Positions 7,489 to 14,760 of a stretch of 15,709 nucleotides of DNA are shown piece by piece; within the stretch, counting starts at the first letter, position 1, and each line of letters begins with the position of its first letter. The stretch spans positions 1 to 15,709 of the forward strand of contig JAFGBE010000162.1 of NCBI GenBank assembly GCA_016933315.1. The letters run 5' to 3'. A program made the position numbers and the translations under genes. The notes under the pieces are model-generated. The model had not been told where the DNA came from. It did no database searches and worked only from the letters and a program-made list of their open reading frames with translations. This stretch comes from Candidatus Auribacterota bacterium. Its GTDB lineage: Bacteria; Auribacterota; UBA6266.

Positions 7489-8860
7489 GAAAAAATTGTG
7501 GGGCGGCAGGTTTTCCAAGCCCACAAATTCCAGTGTGGAGCATTTCACCGAATCTCTCTCTGTGGATATCAGGTTATACAAATATGATATTAAAGGAAGT
7601 ATTGCCCATGCCGAAATGCTTGCTAAAACCGGCATAATCTCCCGGAAAGACAGCGCAAGGATAATCGGCGGGCTGAAAAAGATCGGAGCGGATATCGAGA
7701 AATGCGATTTCAGGTTTTCAGTTTCCGATGAAGACATACATATGGCTATAGAAAGGGCATTGACCGGGAAAATAGGAGAAGCCGCCAAAAAACTCCACAC
7801 GGCAAGGAGCAGGAACGACCAGGTTGCTCTGGATATGAAAATGTATTTGAAAGATGCCGCAAAACAGATAATCTCGCTTATCGGGGTTTTGCAGGAAAAG
7901 GTAGCGGAAAAGGCGTATGTTTATGCGGATACTGTTTTCCCCGGAATGACACATATGCAGCTGGCGATGCCCGTAACTTTCGGCCATTACCTGCTTTCTT
8001 TCATATATATGTTTGAGAGGGATAAGGAAAGGATGGAAGGCCTTTTTAGCCGTTTGGACGAGATGCCCCTGGGTTCATGTGCATTAGCGGGCACAAGCCT
8101 GCCGATTGACAGGGATTATGTCGCCAAAAAACTCGGCTTTTCAAAGGTGAGCCGGAACAGCATGGATGCGGTTGCGGACAGGGATTATATCATTGAAATG
8201 CTCTCAGCCATCTCGCTGACCGGCATACACTTAAGCCGGCTGTGCGAAGATATGGTATTTTATTCTTCGTCAGCTGTGAATATTATTAGTCTTCCGGAGG
8301 ATTTCTGCACAGGCTCAAGTATGATGCCCAACAAGAAAAATCCTGATGTTGCGGAGATCGTACGGGGTAAAGCCGGAGGCATGATAGGCAACCTTGTATC
8401 TGTTCTTGTGACGATGAAAGCTTTGCCGATGACTTATAACAGGGATATGCAGGAAGATAAAAAACCGTTGTTTGATTCAATTGACACTATATCGTCCTGC
8501 CTGGAAATTATGGCCGGCTTAGTGCGGGGGATTGAGTTGAACAAGAAGGTGTTGAATGAGCTGCTGGGTTCAAATTTCGGTCTTCTGGCAACAGACCTTG
8601 CCGAATACCTTGTCACCAAAGGCGTGCCTTTCAGGGATGCGCATCACATTATAGGGAAAATGATGTTATCTGAAGTGGCATCCAGGAATCCGCTGGAAAT
8701 CACGATTGAGGAACTGCGCGGTTTTTCGGATAAGTTTGAATCTGATTCGCTGGCTGTTCTGGATATAAAAAACTCTGTGGCGAACAAAAAATCTCAAGGA
8801 GGCACAGCACCTGTCGGAGTTAAAAAAGAAATCAGGAAATGGCTTAAAAAAAGCGGGTAG
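7475..8860 (+). CDS. argH: Argininosuccinate lyase
   Basis: A 461-residue member of the fumarase/aspartase superfamily, which splits argininosuccinate into arginine and fumarate. The three conserved regions are present: TARSRNDQV (109-117), GMTHMQ with H160, and the flexible signature loop GSSMMPNKKNP (280-290), which carries the catalytic serine. The protein is predicted to be a cytoplasmic homotetramer as in the family. I prefer the ATG at 7475 over an in-frame ATG at 7463: the GGATGGGA purine stretch (7461-7468) sits 6 nt before 7475, while nothing suitable precedes 7463. The gene overlaps the end of argG by 14 bp, suggesting translational coupling. It is followed after 5 bp by an uncharacterised small gene. 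Confidence 0.97.
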   Translation: MEKNKKKLWGGRFSKPTNSSVEHFTESLSVDIRLYKYDIKGSIAHAEMLAKTGIISRKDSARIIGGLKKIGADIEKCDFRFSVSDEDIHMAIERALTGKIGEAAKKLHTARSRNDQVALDMKMYLKDAAKQIISLIGVLQEKVAEKAYVYADTVFPGMTHMQLAMPVTFGHYLLSFIYMFERDKERMEGLFSRLDEMPLGSCALAGTSLPIDRDYVAKKLGFSKVSRNSMDAVADRDYIIEMLSAISLTGIHLSRLCEDMVFYSSSAVNIISLPEDFCTGSSMMPNKKNPDVAEIVRGKAGGMIGNLVSVLVTMKALPMTYNRDMQEDKKPLFDSIDTISSCLEIMAGLVRGIELNKKVLNELLGSNFGLLATDLAEYLVTKGVPFRDAHHIIGKMMLSEVASRNPLEITIEELRGFSDKFESDSLAVLDIKNSVANKKSQGGTAPVGVKKEIRKWLKKSG

Positions 8861-8865
8861 AATCT

Positions 8866-9258
8866 ATGGGATTTTTCCGTCGTCAAAACATTACGGAAAA
8901 AAGCCTGGCTGAGAAATACAGACTTGATGAGCATGTTGTCTGGTTTATAAGACATGCGATTAAGTCCCTTGTTCACCTGGAAGTTTTTATCCATTTTTAC
9001 CGTAACCGGAGTTCGATTGAAGCGCCCGGCGAAATAGCCAGGAAAATAGGCGCCGATAAGCTTGAGGTTTACAGAGCGATCAAGGATTTGCAGAAGCATG
9101 ATATCCTTAAAAGCCTCGATGACGAAGACAGCGCTTTTAACTACGCTCCGGCTGAGAACCTGAAGAATAATATTGAGCTTTTTATCCAGGCTCACACGGA
9201 TGATGATTTAAGGAGAAGGATCCTGAGCCTGGTGATGGAGATAAGCGGAAATGAATGA
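8866..9258 (+). CDS. Small winged-helix-like protein of unknown function
   Basis: A 130-residue protein I do not recognise by name. The middle looks like a winged helix: helix LEVFIHFYRN (about 38-47), a second helix PGEIARKIG (54-62), a recognition-type helix DKLEVYRAIKDLQKHDIL (64-81), and an acidic wing ending FNYAP (91-95). A charged amphipathic helix follows (98-127), possibly for dimerisation. The N-terminal 35 residues are basic and helical with no clear motif. There are no metal-binding cysteines, no signal peptide and no membrane segment. It starts 5 bp after argH with only a weak ribosome binding site (GGGTAG) and overlaps lysA by 8 bp, so it is co-transcribed with both pathways. 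A DNA-binding regulator of the operon is the natural guess, but a wing this acidic could also serve protein contacts. Function is unproven. Confidence 0.8.
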   Translation: MGFFRRQNITEKSLAEKYRLDEHVVWFIRHAIKSLVHLEVFIHFYRNRSSIEAPGEIARKIGADKLEVYRAIKDLQKHDILKSLDDEDSAFNYAPAENLKNNIELFIQAHTDDDLRRRILSLVMEISGNE

Positions 9259-10498
9259 TTTTGAATATCGCGGCGGCGAACTGTTCTGTGAAGATGTCAG
9301 GGCAAAAGACCTTATAGAAAAATACGGCACCCCTCTGTATGTTTATAGCAGGAAAGCTATCAGCGGCGGATTTGACCGTTTGTCGGATGCGTTCAGGAAA
9401 ATCGACCATTTGATATGTTTCTCGGTTAAATCATGCTCGAATCTCGGTGTGCTCAGGGTCCTAAAAGAAAAGGGGAGCGGTTTTGATATCGTGTCCGGCG
9501 GCGAATTGTTCAGGATCGAAGAAATTAATGCGGACATGTCAAAAGTCGTTTTTGCCGGCGTGGGCAAAACCAATGACGAGATAGAATATGCCCTTGAACA
9601 GAACATACTGATGTTTAATGTCGAATCGGAGCAGGAAGCGGAGAGGATTAATTCAGTCGCCGGCGATTTGGGAGTCGAAGCCGGAATTGCCATAAGGATT
9701 AATCCCGATGTCGATCCCAAGACCCATAAATATATAACAACGGGAAAAAGCGAGAATAAATTCGGCGTTGATATAGAGAGAGGTTATGACCTGTATAAGA
9801 AAGTCGCCGGCCTTAAGAACCTGGCGGTTAAAGGCATTCAGATGCATATCGGTTCCCAGATAACCGAGATTGAGCCGTATGTAACTGCTGTCGGAAAGAT
9901 CGCCCGGCTGGCTGAAAGAATTAAAAAAGATATTATCCCCCTGAGCTATATGGATATCGGAGGGGGGATGGGCATCGTATATAAGGATGAAAAGCCTTTT
10001 GATGTGCCGGCTTTCGCAGAAGCTGTGATTAAAGAGATAAAATCCCTGGGGATGAAATTGATAATTGAGCCCGGAAGGTATATTTCCGGTAACAGCGGCG
10101 TACTGCTTACGCAGGTGCAATACCTGAAAAAATCGGCGGAGAAAAATTTTGTTATAGTTGATGCCGGGATGAATGACCTTATAAGGCCCAGCCTTTACGG
10201 CGCATATCACAGGATAGAGCCCGTGAGCAAGCGTGATAAAAGCAGTGTTCTTTGTGATGTGGTCGGACCTGTTTGCGAATCAGGCGACTTTATCGCAAAA
10301 GACAGGGAAATCGGCCGTGTTTCGCAGGATGATTATCTCTGTGTCTTCAGCGCCGGGGCCTATGGCGCTGTTATGAGCAGTAATTATAATTCCAGGCCGA
10401 GGGCGGCAGAAGTCCTGGTGGACGGGAATGAAGATATAATGATCAGGAAAAGGGAAGAATACCTCGACTTGACGCGTCTGGACAACCCGAATATTTAA
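9251..10498 (+). CDS. lysA: Diaminopimelate decarboxylase
   Basis: A 415-residue fold type III (alanine racemase-like) PLP enzyme, which decarboxylates meso-diaminopimelate to L-lysine. The PLP lysine is K60 in FSVKSCSNLGVL; most relatives read AVKAN here, and the SVKSCSN form resembles versions I associate with planctomycete-type proteins. Other motifs are HIGSQ (199-203), the phosphate-binding GGG (237-239), EPGR (273-276), GPVCESGD (339-346) with the catalytic cysteine C342 contributed across the dimer, and AYGAVMSS with Y371. These separate it from ornithine/arginine decarboxylases of the same fold. The ATG at 9251 overlaps the preceding small gene by 8 bp, with GGAG at 9237-9240 upstream. 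Its substrate is made by the four dap genes that follow, so decarboxylase precedes synthesis in gene order. Confidence 0.96.
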   Translation: MNDFEYRGGELFCEDVRAKDLIEKYGTPLYVYSRKAISGGFDRLSDAFRKIDHLICFSVKSCSNLGVLRVLKEKGSGFDIVSGGELFRIEEINADMSKVVFAGVGKTNDEIEYALEQNILMFNVESEQEAERINSVAGDLGVEAGIAIRINPDVDPKTHKYITTGKSENKFGVDIERGYDLYKKVAGLKNLAVKGIQMHIGSQITEIEPYVTAVGKIARLAERIKKDIIPLSYMDIGGGMGIVYKDEKPFDVPAFAEAVIKEIKSLGMKLIIEPGRYISGNSGVLLTQVQYLKKSAEKNFVIVDAGMNDLIRPSLYGAYHRIEPVSKRDKSSVLCDVVGPVCESGDFIAKDREIGRVSQDDYLCVFSAGAYGAVMSSNYNSRPRAAEVLVDGNEDIMIRKREEYLDLTRLDNPNI

Positions 10499-10515
10499 GA
10501 GAAGGTGTTTTATAT

Positions 10516-11310
10516 ATGCGTATGAGATTTTCCAAGATGGAAGGCGCGGGCAACGATTTTATAGTGGTGGATGACCGGGAAAAAATATTTCCTGTGCCGG
10601 AAAATTCTCTTGTGGTTAAAATGTGCGTCCGCAAAAAATCCATAGGCGCAGACGGTGTTATACTGCTCCAGGGTTCTGCCAAAGCGGATTTCAGAATGAG
10701 AATATTCAATCCTGACGGGGGCGAGGCCGAGATGTGCGGCAACGGCGCCAGGTGTATAGCAAAGTTTGCCTACGATAATAAGATATCCGGCAGAAAAATG
10801 AAAATAGAGACCATGGCGGGAATACTGTCTGCTTCCGTTGAAGGGGATATGATAAAGATAAAGATGAGCGACCCTTGTGACCTGAAGGCGGGTCTTTCCA
10901 TCGGTGGGATAGGGCTTGATTTTGTCAATACAGGTGTTCCCCATGCTGTATTGTTTGTGGAAAAAGCGGAGCAGGCTGATGTTGAAGGAACCGGCAGAAA
11001 AATCAGGAATGCGGCTGAGTTCAGTCCGGCCGGGACAAACGTGGATTTTGTCGAGGTATGCTCCGGGGATTTGATAAAAGTCAGGACCTACGAGCGGGGC
11101 GTTGAAGCTGAGACGCTTGCCTGCGGGACAGGCGTTGTAGCGTCATCGATAATTTCACACAGGCAAAAAAACGTAAAGGCGCCTGTGAAGGTGATTACAA
11201 AGAGCGGAGACAGCATTATTGTCGATTTTAAAACGGCGGGCGGAGCATATAAAGATGTTTACATGACCGGACCCGCAAAGCTAATATATGTTGCTGAATA
11301 TAATTGCTGA
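10516..11310 (+). CDS. dapF: Diaminopimelate epimerase
   Basis: A 264-residue cofactor-independent epimerase that converts LL-diaminopimelate to the meso form needed for peptidoglycan and lysine. The two-cysteine acid-base pair is intact: C74 in EMCGNGARC and C203 in ETLACGTGVVAS. The N-terminal MEGAGNDFIVVDD block and the GTNVDFVE block (173-180) are also family hallmarks. The two pseudo-symmetric halves each carry one cysteine. The ATG at 10516 has GAAGGTG at 10501-10507; a second in-frame ATG at 10522 would be 14 nt from that site, so the first is chosen. It lies 17 bp after lysA and 47 bp before dapA, the largest gap in this run. Confidence 0.97.
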   Translation: MRMRFSKMEGAGNDFIVVDDREKIFPVPENSLVVKMCVRKKSIGADGVILLQGSAKADFRMRIFNPDGGEAEMCGNGARCIAKFAYDNKISGRKMKIETMAGILSASVEGDMIKIKMSDPCDLKAGLSIGGIGLDFVNTGVPHAVLFVEKAEQADVEGTGRKIRNAAEFSPAGTNVDFVEVCSGDLIKVRTYERGVEAETLACGTGVVASSIISHRQKNVKAPVKVITKSGDSIIVDFKTAGGAYKDVYMTGPAKLIYVAEYNC

Positions 11311-11357
11311 AGATTGTTTTGAGGATACTGTTAGATTAAATATTCCAGGGGGTAAAA

Positions 11358-12224
11358 ATGTTTAAAGGGTCTTTTGTTGCCATAGTGACTCCGTTTAAAA
11401 ACGGCCGGCTGGACGAAGAGTCTTTGAGAAAACTTGTGCAGATGCATATCACGAACGGCACGTCGGGGATAGTGCCCTGCGGTACTACGGGGGAATCGGC
11501 CACTCTCAGCCCCGAAGAGCATAAGAGAGTGATAGAAATAGTGATAAGCGAAACGGCGAAAAAGATTCCTGTTATAGCCGGAACGGGTTCTAATAATACA
11601 AAGGAAGCCATAGAATATACCAGACACGCTTATGATGCCGGAGCCGATGCGGCGCTGGTAATAACTCCTTATTATAATAAACCCACGCAGGAAGGCTTGT
11701 ATTATCATTATAAAACGATTGCGAATGAAGTCCCTGTTCCCATCGTGATTTATAATGTTCCCGGCAGGACAGGTGTGTCCATAGAGCCTGAGACAGTTGC
11801 CAGGTTATCGGAATTGAGTAATATCGTAGCGATTAAAGAAGCCAGCGGACAGATGGACCAGATATCCAAAATCATGTCGCTTTGCGGTATAACCGTGCTG
11901 TCGGGGGATGATTCGATGACAATGCCTATAATGGCCATCGGCGGCAGAGGCGTGATTTCGGTGATAGCCAATATCGTGCCTGCCGATATGAAAGAGCTTA
12001 CGTCTGCGATGGAAGAGGGTGATATTGAGAGCGCAAGGGAATTGCATTACAAGCTTTTTGACTTGTGCAAAGTTATGTTTATCGAAACCAATCCCATCCC
12101 TATAAAGACGGCTATGGCGATGAAGGGGATGATTGAAGAGGAATTCAGGCTGCCTCTTGTCAGCCCGACTGAAAAATCACGGTCCCTGATCAAAAGACAG
12201 CTTGAGCAATACGGTTTATTGTAA
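11358..12224 (+). CDS. dapA: 4-hydroxy-tetrahydrodipicolinate synthase
   Basis: A 288-residue TIM-barrel class I aldolase that condenses pyruvate with aspartate semialdehyde, the first committed step of diaminopimelate synthesis. The Schiff-base lysine is K160 in VAIKEASG. The proton-relay residues T43/T44 lie in CGTTGESATLSPEEH, Y106 in PYYNKP, and Y132 with carboxylate-binding R137 in YNVPGRTG. The GRGVISVIANIVP block is also typical. Lysine inhibition cannot be judged from these motifs. A related N-acetylneuraminate lyase assignment is unlikely given R137 and the dap neighbours. The ATG at 11358 has a GGGGG-containing site (11348-11352). The 47-bp gap to dapF shows no convincing promoter. 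Confidence 0.96.
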   Translation: MFKGSFVAIVTPFKNGRLDEESLRKLVQMHITNGTSGIVPCGTTGESATLSPEEHKRVIEIVISETAKKIPVIAGTGSNNTKEAIEYTRHAYDAGADAALVITPYYNKPTQEGLYYHYKTIANEVPVPIVIYNVPGRTGVSIEPETVARLSELSNIVAIKEASGQMDQISKIMSLCGITVLSGDDSMTMPIMAIGGRGVISVIANIVPADMKELTSAMEEGDIESARELHYKLFDLCKVMFIETNPIPIKTAMAMKGMIEEEFRLPLVSPTEKSRSLIKRQLEQYGLL

Positions 12225-12245
12225 TAAAAACGAAGGGAAATGAAG

Positions 12246-13052
12246 ATGGTTAAGATTGCTGTATGCGGCGCTTCCGGAAGAATGGGAAAAAGGATAATAT
12301 CTCTTGTCCTTTCTACGGGTGGCGTAGAACTGGCCGGCGCGTGCGAGGCTAAAGCTCATCAAAATATCGGGATGGACGCGGGAGATATTGCCGGCCATTC
12401 CAAAAGCGGGGTAATTATTTCCGATTCCCTTGAAAACACGCTCAAAAACGCCGATGTCCTTATAGATTTTTCCTCAAAAGATTCGGCTGTCTCGAATGTC
12501 CGGGCGGCGGCGGACAGAAAGGTTCCTGTCGTGATGGGGACTACTGGGTTGACGGAAGATGACAGAAAAAAAATCCGGATTTGCGCCAAGACTATACCGG
12601 TTTTGCTTTCATCCAATATGAGCGTCGGTGTGAACCTGCTGCTGCAGATTGTGGGAGATATTGCTTTGATGCTTGGCGAGGAGTACGATATAGAGATTAT
12701 AGAGAGCCATCATAAGATGAAAAAGGATTCCCCGTCCGGTACCGCCCTTTCTTTTGCCGAAGCGATAAAAAAAGCTCTTGACGGCAGGGGAAGAAACATG
12801 AAGTTTGTTTTCGGCAGGGAGGGTATCTGCGGAGAGAAAGATAAGGACGAGATAGGTATCCATGCCGTTAGGTCCGGAGATGTCATAGGAGAGCATACGG
12901 TTATATATTGCGGCGCGGGAGAAAAAATAGAAGTTAAACATACAGCCCATACGCGCGACACACTTGCCCGGGGCGCGATAAGGGCGGCAGTATGGCTAAA
13001 AGGCAAGCCCTCTGGTTTTTACACGATGAAAGATGTTCTTTTCGGAAAATAG
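12246..13052 (+). CDS. dapB: 4-hydroxy-tetrahydrodipicolinate reductase
   Basis: A 268-residue NAD(P)H-dependent reductase that follows DapA in the pathway. The nucleotide-binding start is VCGASGRMGKRI (residues 6-17). The conserved GTTGLTED loop and the catalytic block ESHHKMKKDSPSGTAL with its HH-K arrangement are intact. I chose the ATG at 12246 rather than the in-frame ATG at 12240. The purine site GAAGGGA (12232-12238) is 7 nt from 12246 but only 1 nt from 12240, and family members begin Met-x-Lys-Ile just before the GxxGxxG loop. The gap to dapA is 21 bp. The 3' end is followed by 40 bp containing a small hairpin and then the dapL ribosome binding site. Confidence 0.96.
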   Translation: MVKIAVCGASGRMGKRIISLVLSTGGVELAGACEAKAHQNIGMDAGDIAGHSKSGVIISDSLENTLKNADVLIDFSSKDSAVSNVRAAADRKVPVVMGTTGLTEDDRKKIRICAKTIPVLLSSNMSVGVNLLLQIVGDIALMLGEEYDIEIIESHHKMKKDSPSGTALSFAEAIKKALDGRGRNMKFVFGREGICGEKDKDEIGIHAVRSGDVIGEHTVIYCGAGEKIEVKHTAHTRDTLARGAIRAAVWLKGKPSGFYTMKDVLFGK

Positions 13053-13053
13053 G

Positions 13054-13078
13054 GAAAATGTCCCAAGCAGGGATTTTC
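13054..13078 (+). other. Short imperfect hairpin between dapB and dapL
   Basis: GAAAA (13054-13058) and TCCC (13061-13064) can pair with GGGA (13070-13073) and TTTTC (13074-13078) around the loop AAGCA, leaving a 2-nt TG bulge. It is not followed by a T tract, so it is not an intrinsic terminator. It sits just before the dapL ribosome binding site (AAGGAG 13081-13086). It may be an mRNA processing or stability element, or chance. Confidence 0.3.
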
Positions 13079-13092
13079 ATAAGGAGATTAAA

Positions 13093-14274
13093 ATGGCTCT
13101 TAAATTCAGGTATTCCGAGAGATTGAAAAAACTCCCTCCGTATTTATTTGCGGAGATAGATAAAATTAAAAGAAAACTTCTCCAGGAAGGGAAAGATATC
13201 ATAGACCTGGGAGTCGGGGATCCCGATATACCCACGCCGACGCACATGATAGAAAGATTGTATAAAGCCGCACAGGATCCGAAAAACCATAATTATGCCC
13301 TTGACGCCGGCATGCCGGAATTGAGAAAGGCTATAGCGTCATGGTATAAAAAAAGGTTTGATATTGACCTTGATCCCCAGGAAGAAGTACTTCCGTTGAT
13401 AGGTTCCAAGGAAGGAATAGCCCATATACCCCTTGCTTTTGTGAACCCCGGGGATGTCGTTCTTATACCCGAGCCCGGTTACCCCGTATATTTTTCATCC
13501 ACCGTTTTTGCGGGAGGCGACCCCTATTTCATGCCTTTGCTGGAAAAAAATTCTTTTTTGCCAGTGTATCATGATATCGATGCGCAGGAATTGAAAAAGG
13601 CGAAACTTATGTTCCTGAATTATCCCAATAACCCGACATCGGCGACATGTGATATGAGCTTTTTCGAGAATACGGTCGAGTTTGCGAAAAAGAACAATAT
13701 TATAGTATGCCATGATGCCGCTTACACGGAGATATTTTTCGACGGGAAAAAGCAGCCCAGCTTTCTCCAGGCCGGCGGGGCGAAGGATGTCGGCATAGAG
13801 TTCCACTCCCTGTCCAAAACTTTCTGCATGACCGGCTGGCGAATCGGTTTTGCCGTAGGCAACCCGGATATCATAAAAGGCCTCGGAAAAATAAAGAGCA
13901 ATATCGATTCCGGCATATTCCAGGCAATCCAGTTAGCCGGGATAGAAGCCCTTGAAAGGGGAGAATCGGATACAAGACGGTTTAATAAGATTTACCAGGA
14001 AAGAAGGGATATATTTGTTGAAGGGTTGAATAGTTTAGGCTGGAAAGCGGGAAAGCCGGATGCGACTTTTTATATATGGCTCAAAGTCCCCCCGGGGTAT
14101 ACATCTTCCGAGCTGGCCATGGTATTGCTTAAAGAATGCAATATAGTGTGCACTCCCGGTAACGGTTTCGGCGAGGATGGGGAAGGATACGTCAGGTTTG
14201 CGCTTACAAGAGATAAAGGCAGGATTATAGAAGCTCTTGAAAGAATCAGAAAGCTGCATGAAAAAAGAAGCTGA
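13093..14274 (+). CDS. dapL: LL-diaminopimelate aminotransferase
   Basis: A 393-residue fold type I PLP aminotransferase assigned as DapL, which makes LL-diaminopimelate directly from tetrahydrodipicolinate and glutamate and so bypasses the DapD-DapC-DapE acyl route. Motifs are DLGVGDPDIPTP (38-49), NYPNNPTSA (176-184), HDAAY with D208 and Y211, the Schiff-base K242 in HSLSKTFCMTGWRIGF, and the carboxylate-binding arginine in the C-terminal VRFALTR block. The class I/II family contains many substrate types, so the assignment leans on overall DapL-like sequence, the adjoining dapF-dapA-dapB genes, and the lack of dapD, dapC or dapE here. The ATG at 13093 has AAGGAG 6 nt upstream; a longer frame from 13033 would overlap dapB and adds 20 residues unlike the family. 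It overlaps folK by 17 bp. Confidence 0.92.
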   Translation: MALKFRYSERLKKLPPYLFAEIDKIKRKLLQEGKDIIDLGVGDPDIPTPTHMIERLYKAAQDPKNHNYALDAGMPELRKAIASWYKKRFDIDLDPQEEVLPLIGSKEGIAHIPLAFVNPGDVVLIPEPGYPVYFSSTVFAGGDPYFMPLLEKNSFLPVYHDIDAQELKKAKLMFLNYPNNPTSATCDMSFFENTVEFAKKNNIIVCHDAAYTEIFFDGKKQPSFLQAGGAKDVGIEFHSLSKTFCMTGWRIGFAVGNPDIIKGLGKIKSNIDSGIFQAIQLAGIEALERGESDTRRFNKIYQERRDIFVEGLNSLGWKAGKPDATFYIWLKVPPGYTSSELAMVLLKECNIVCTPGNGFGEDGEGYVRFALTRDKGRIIEALERIRKLHEKRS

Positions 14275-14752
14275 AGTCTATATTGGCCTGGGTTCTAATC
14301 TGGGGAAGAAAAAGTCAAATATTGAAAAAGGAATAAAGTTTCTGCAGTCAGGAAATAAGGCCAGTGTTATTTCACAATCGTCGCTGTATAAGACAAGTCC
14401 AGTCTGTATTACTTCAAAAAAATTTTTTTTAAATTCTGTCATAAAGGTTAAAACCGTTCTCAAGCCGCTTGCTCTTTTAAGGGAAATCAAGAAAATAGAG
14501 AAAAATATGGGAAGAAAGCCGTCGGCAAAAGGCGACAGGGTCATTGATATGGATATAATATTGTACGGGAATAAAATTATTAAAGGGAAGGCGCTTGAGA
14601 TTCCCCATCCGTCATTCCATAAAAGGTTGTTTGTTCTGCTTCCCCTGTGCGAGCTTAACGGCCGCCTGAAGCATCCGGTTTATAAAAAGACAATTAAATA
14701 TTACATAGGAAAACTTAAGGATTCGGGACAGTTTGCGGAAAAAACAGTATAG
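14258..14752 (+). CDS. folK: 2-amino-4-hydroxy-6-hydroxymethyldihydropteridine pyrophosphokinase
   Basis: A 164-residue HPPK, which transfers pyrophosphate from ATP to hydroxymethyl-dihydropterin in folate synthesis. The start YIGLGSNLGKKKSNI, the SSLYKTSPV strand, and the signature around GDRVIDMDIILYG (Mg-binding aspartates) followed by IPHPSFHKRLFVLLPL are typical; E. coli FolK has 159 residues. I chose the ATG at 14258; an in-frame TTG at 14237 would extend further into dapL without a better binding site. The protein is unusually lysine rich compared with its neighbours. A homopolymer tract, A7 (14416-14422) then T8 (14423-14430), lies in the coding region and keeps frame as SKKFFL. It overlaps dapL by 17 bp and precedes panB by 8 bp. 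Confidence 0.93.
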   Translation: MKKEAEVYIGLGSNLGKKKSNIEKGIKFLQSGNKASVISQSSLYKTSPVCITSKKFFLNSVIKVKTVLKPLALLREIKKIEKNMGRKPSAKGDRVIDMDIILYGNKIIKGKALEIPHPSFHKRLFVLLPLCELNGRLKHPVYKKTIKYYIGKLKDSGQFAEKTV

Positions 14753-14760
14753 GGCGGGAC

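Noticed and set aside
9180..9255. Lysine riboswitch ahead of lysA
   Set aside because: The region is coding sequence of the preceding gene, which overlaps lysA, so there is no untranslated leader to hold one.
9653..10210. A 185-codon minus-strand frame inside lysA
   Set aside because: It is an antisense shadow of an intact lysA with all active-site motifs on the plus strand.
11311..11357. Internal promoter between dapF and dapA
   Set aside because: The 47-bp gap contains TTGAGG-like and AT-rich pieces but no pair of hexamers at acceptable spacing.
13033..13092. Extended dapL start overlapping dapB
   Set aside because: The 20 added residues do not resemble DapL, while the ATG at 13093 has a strong AAGGAG at 6 nt.
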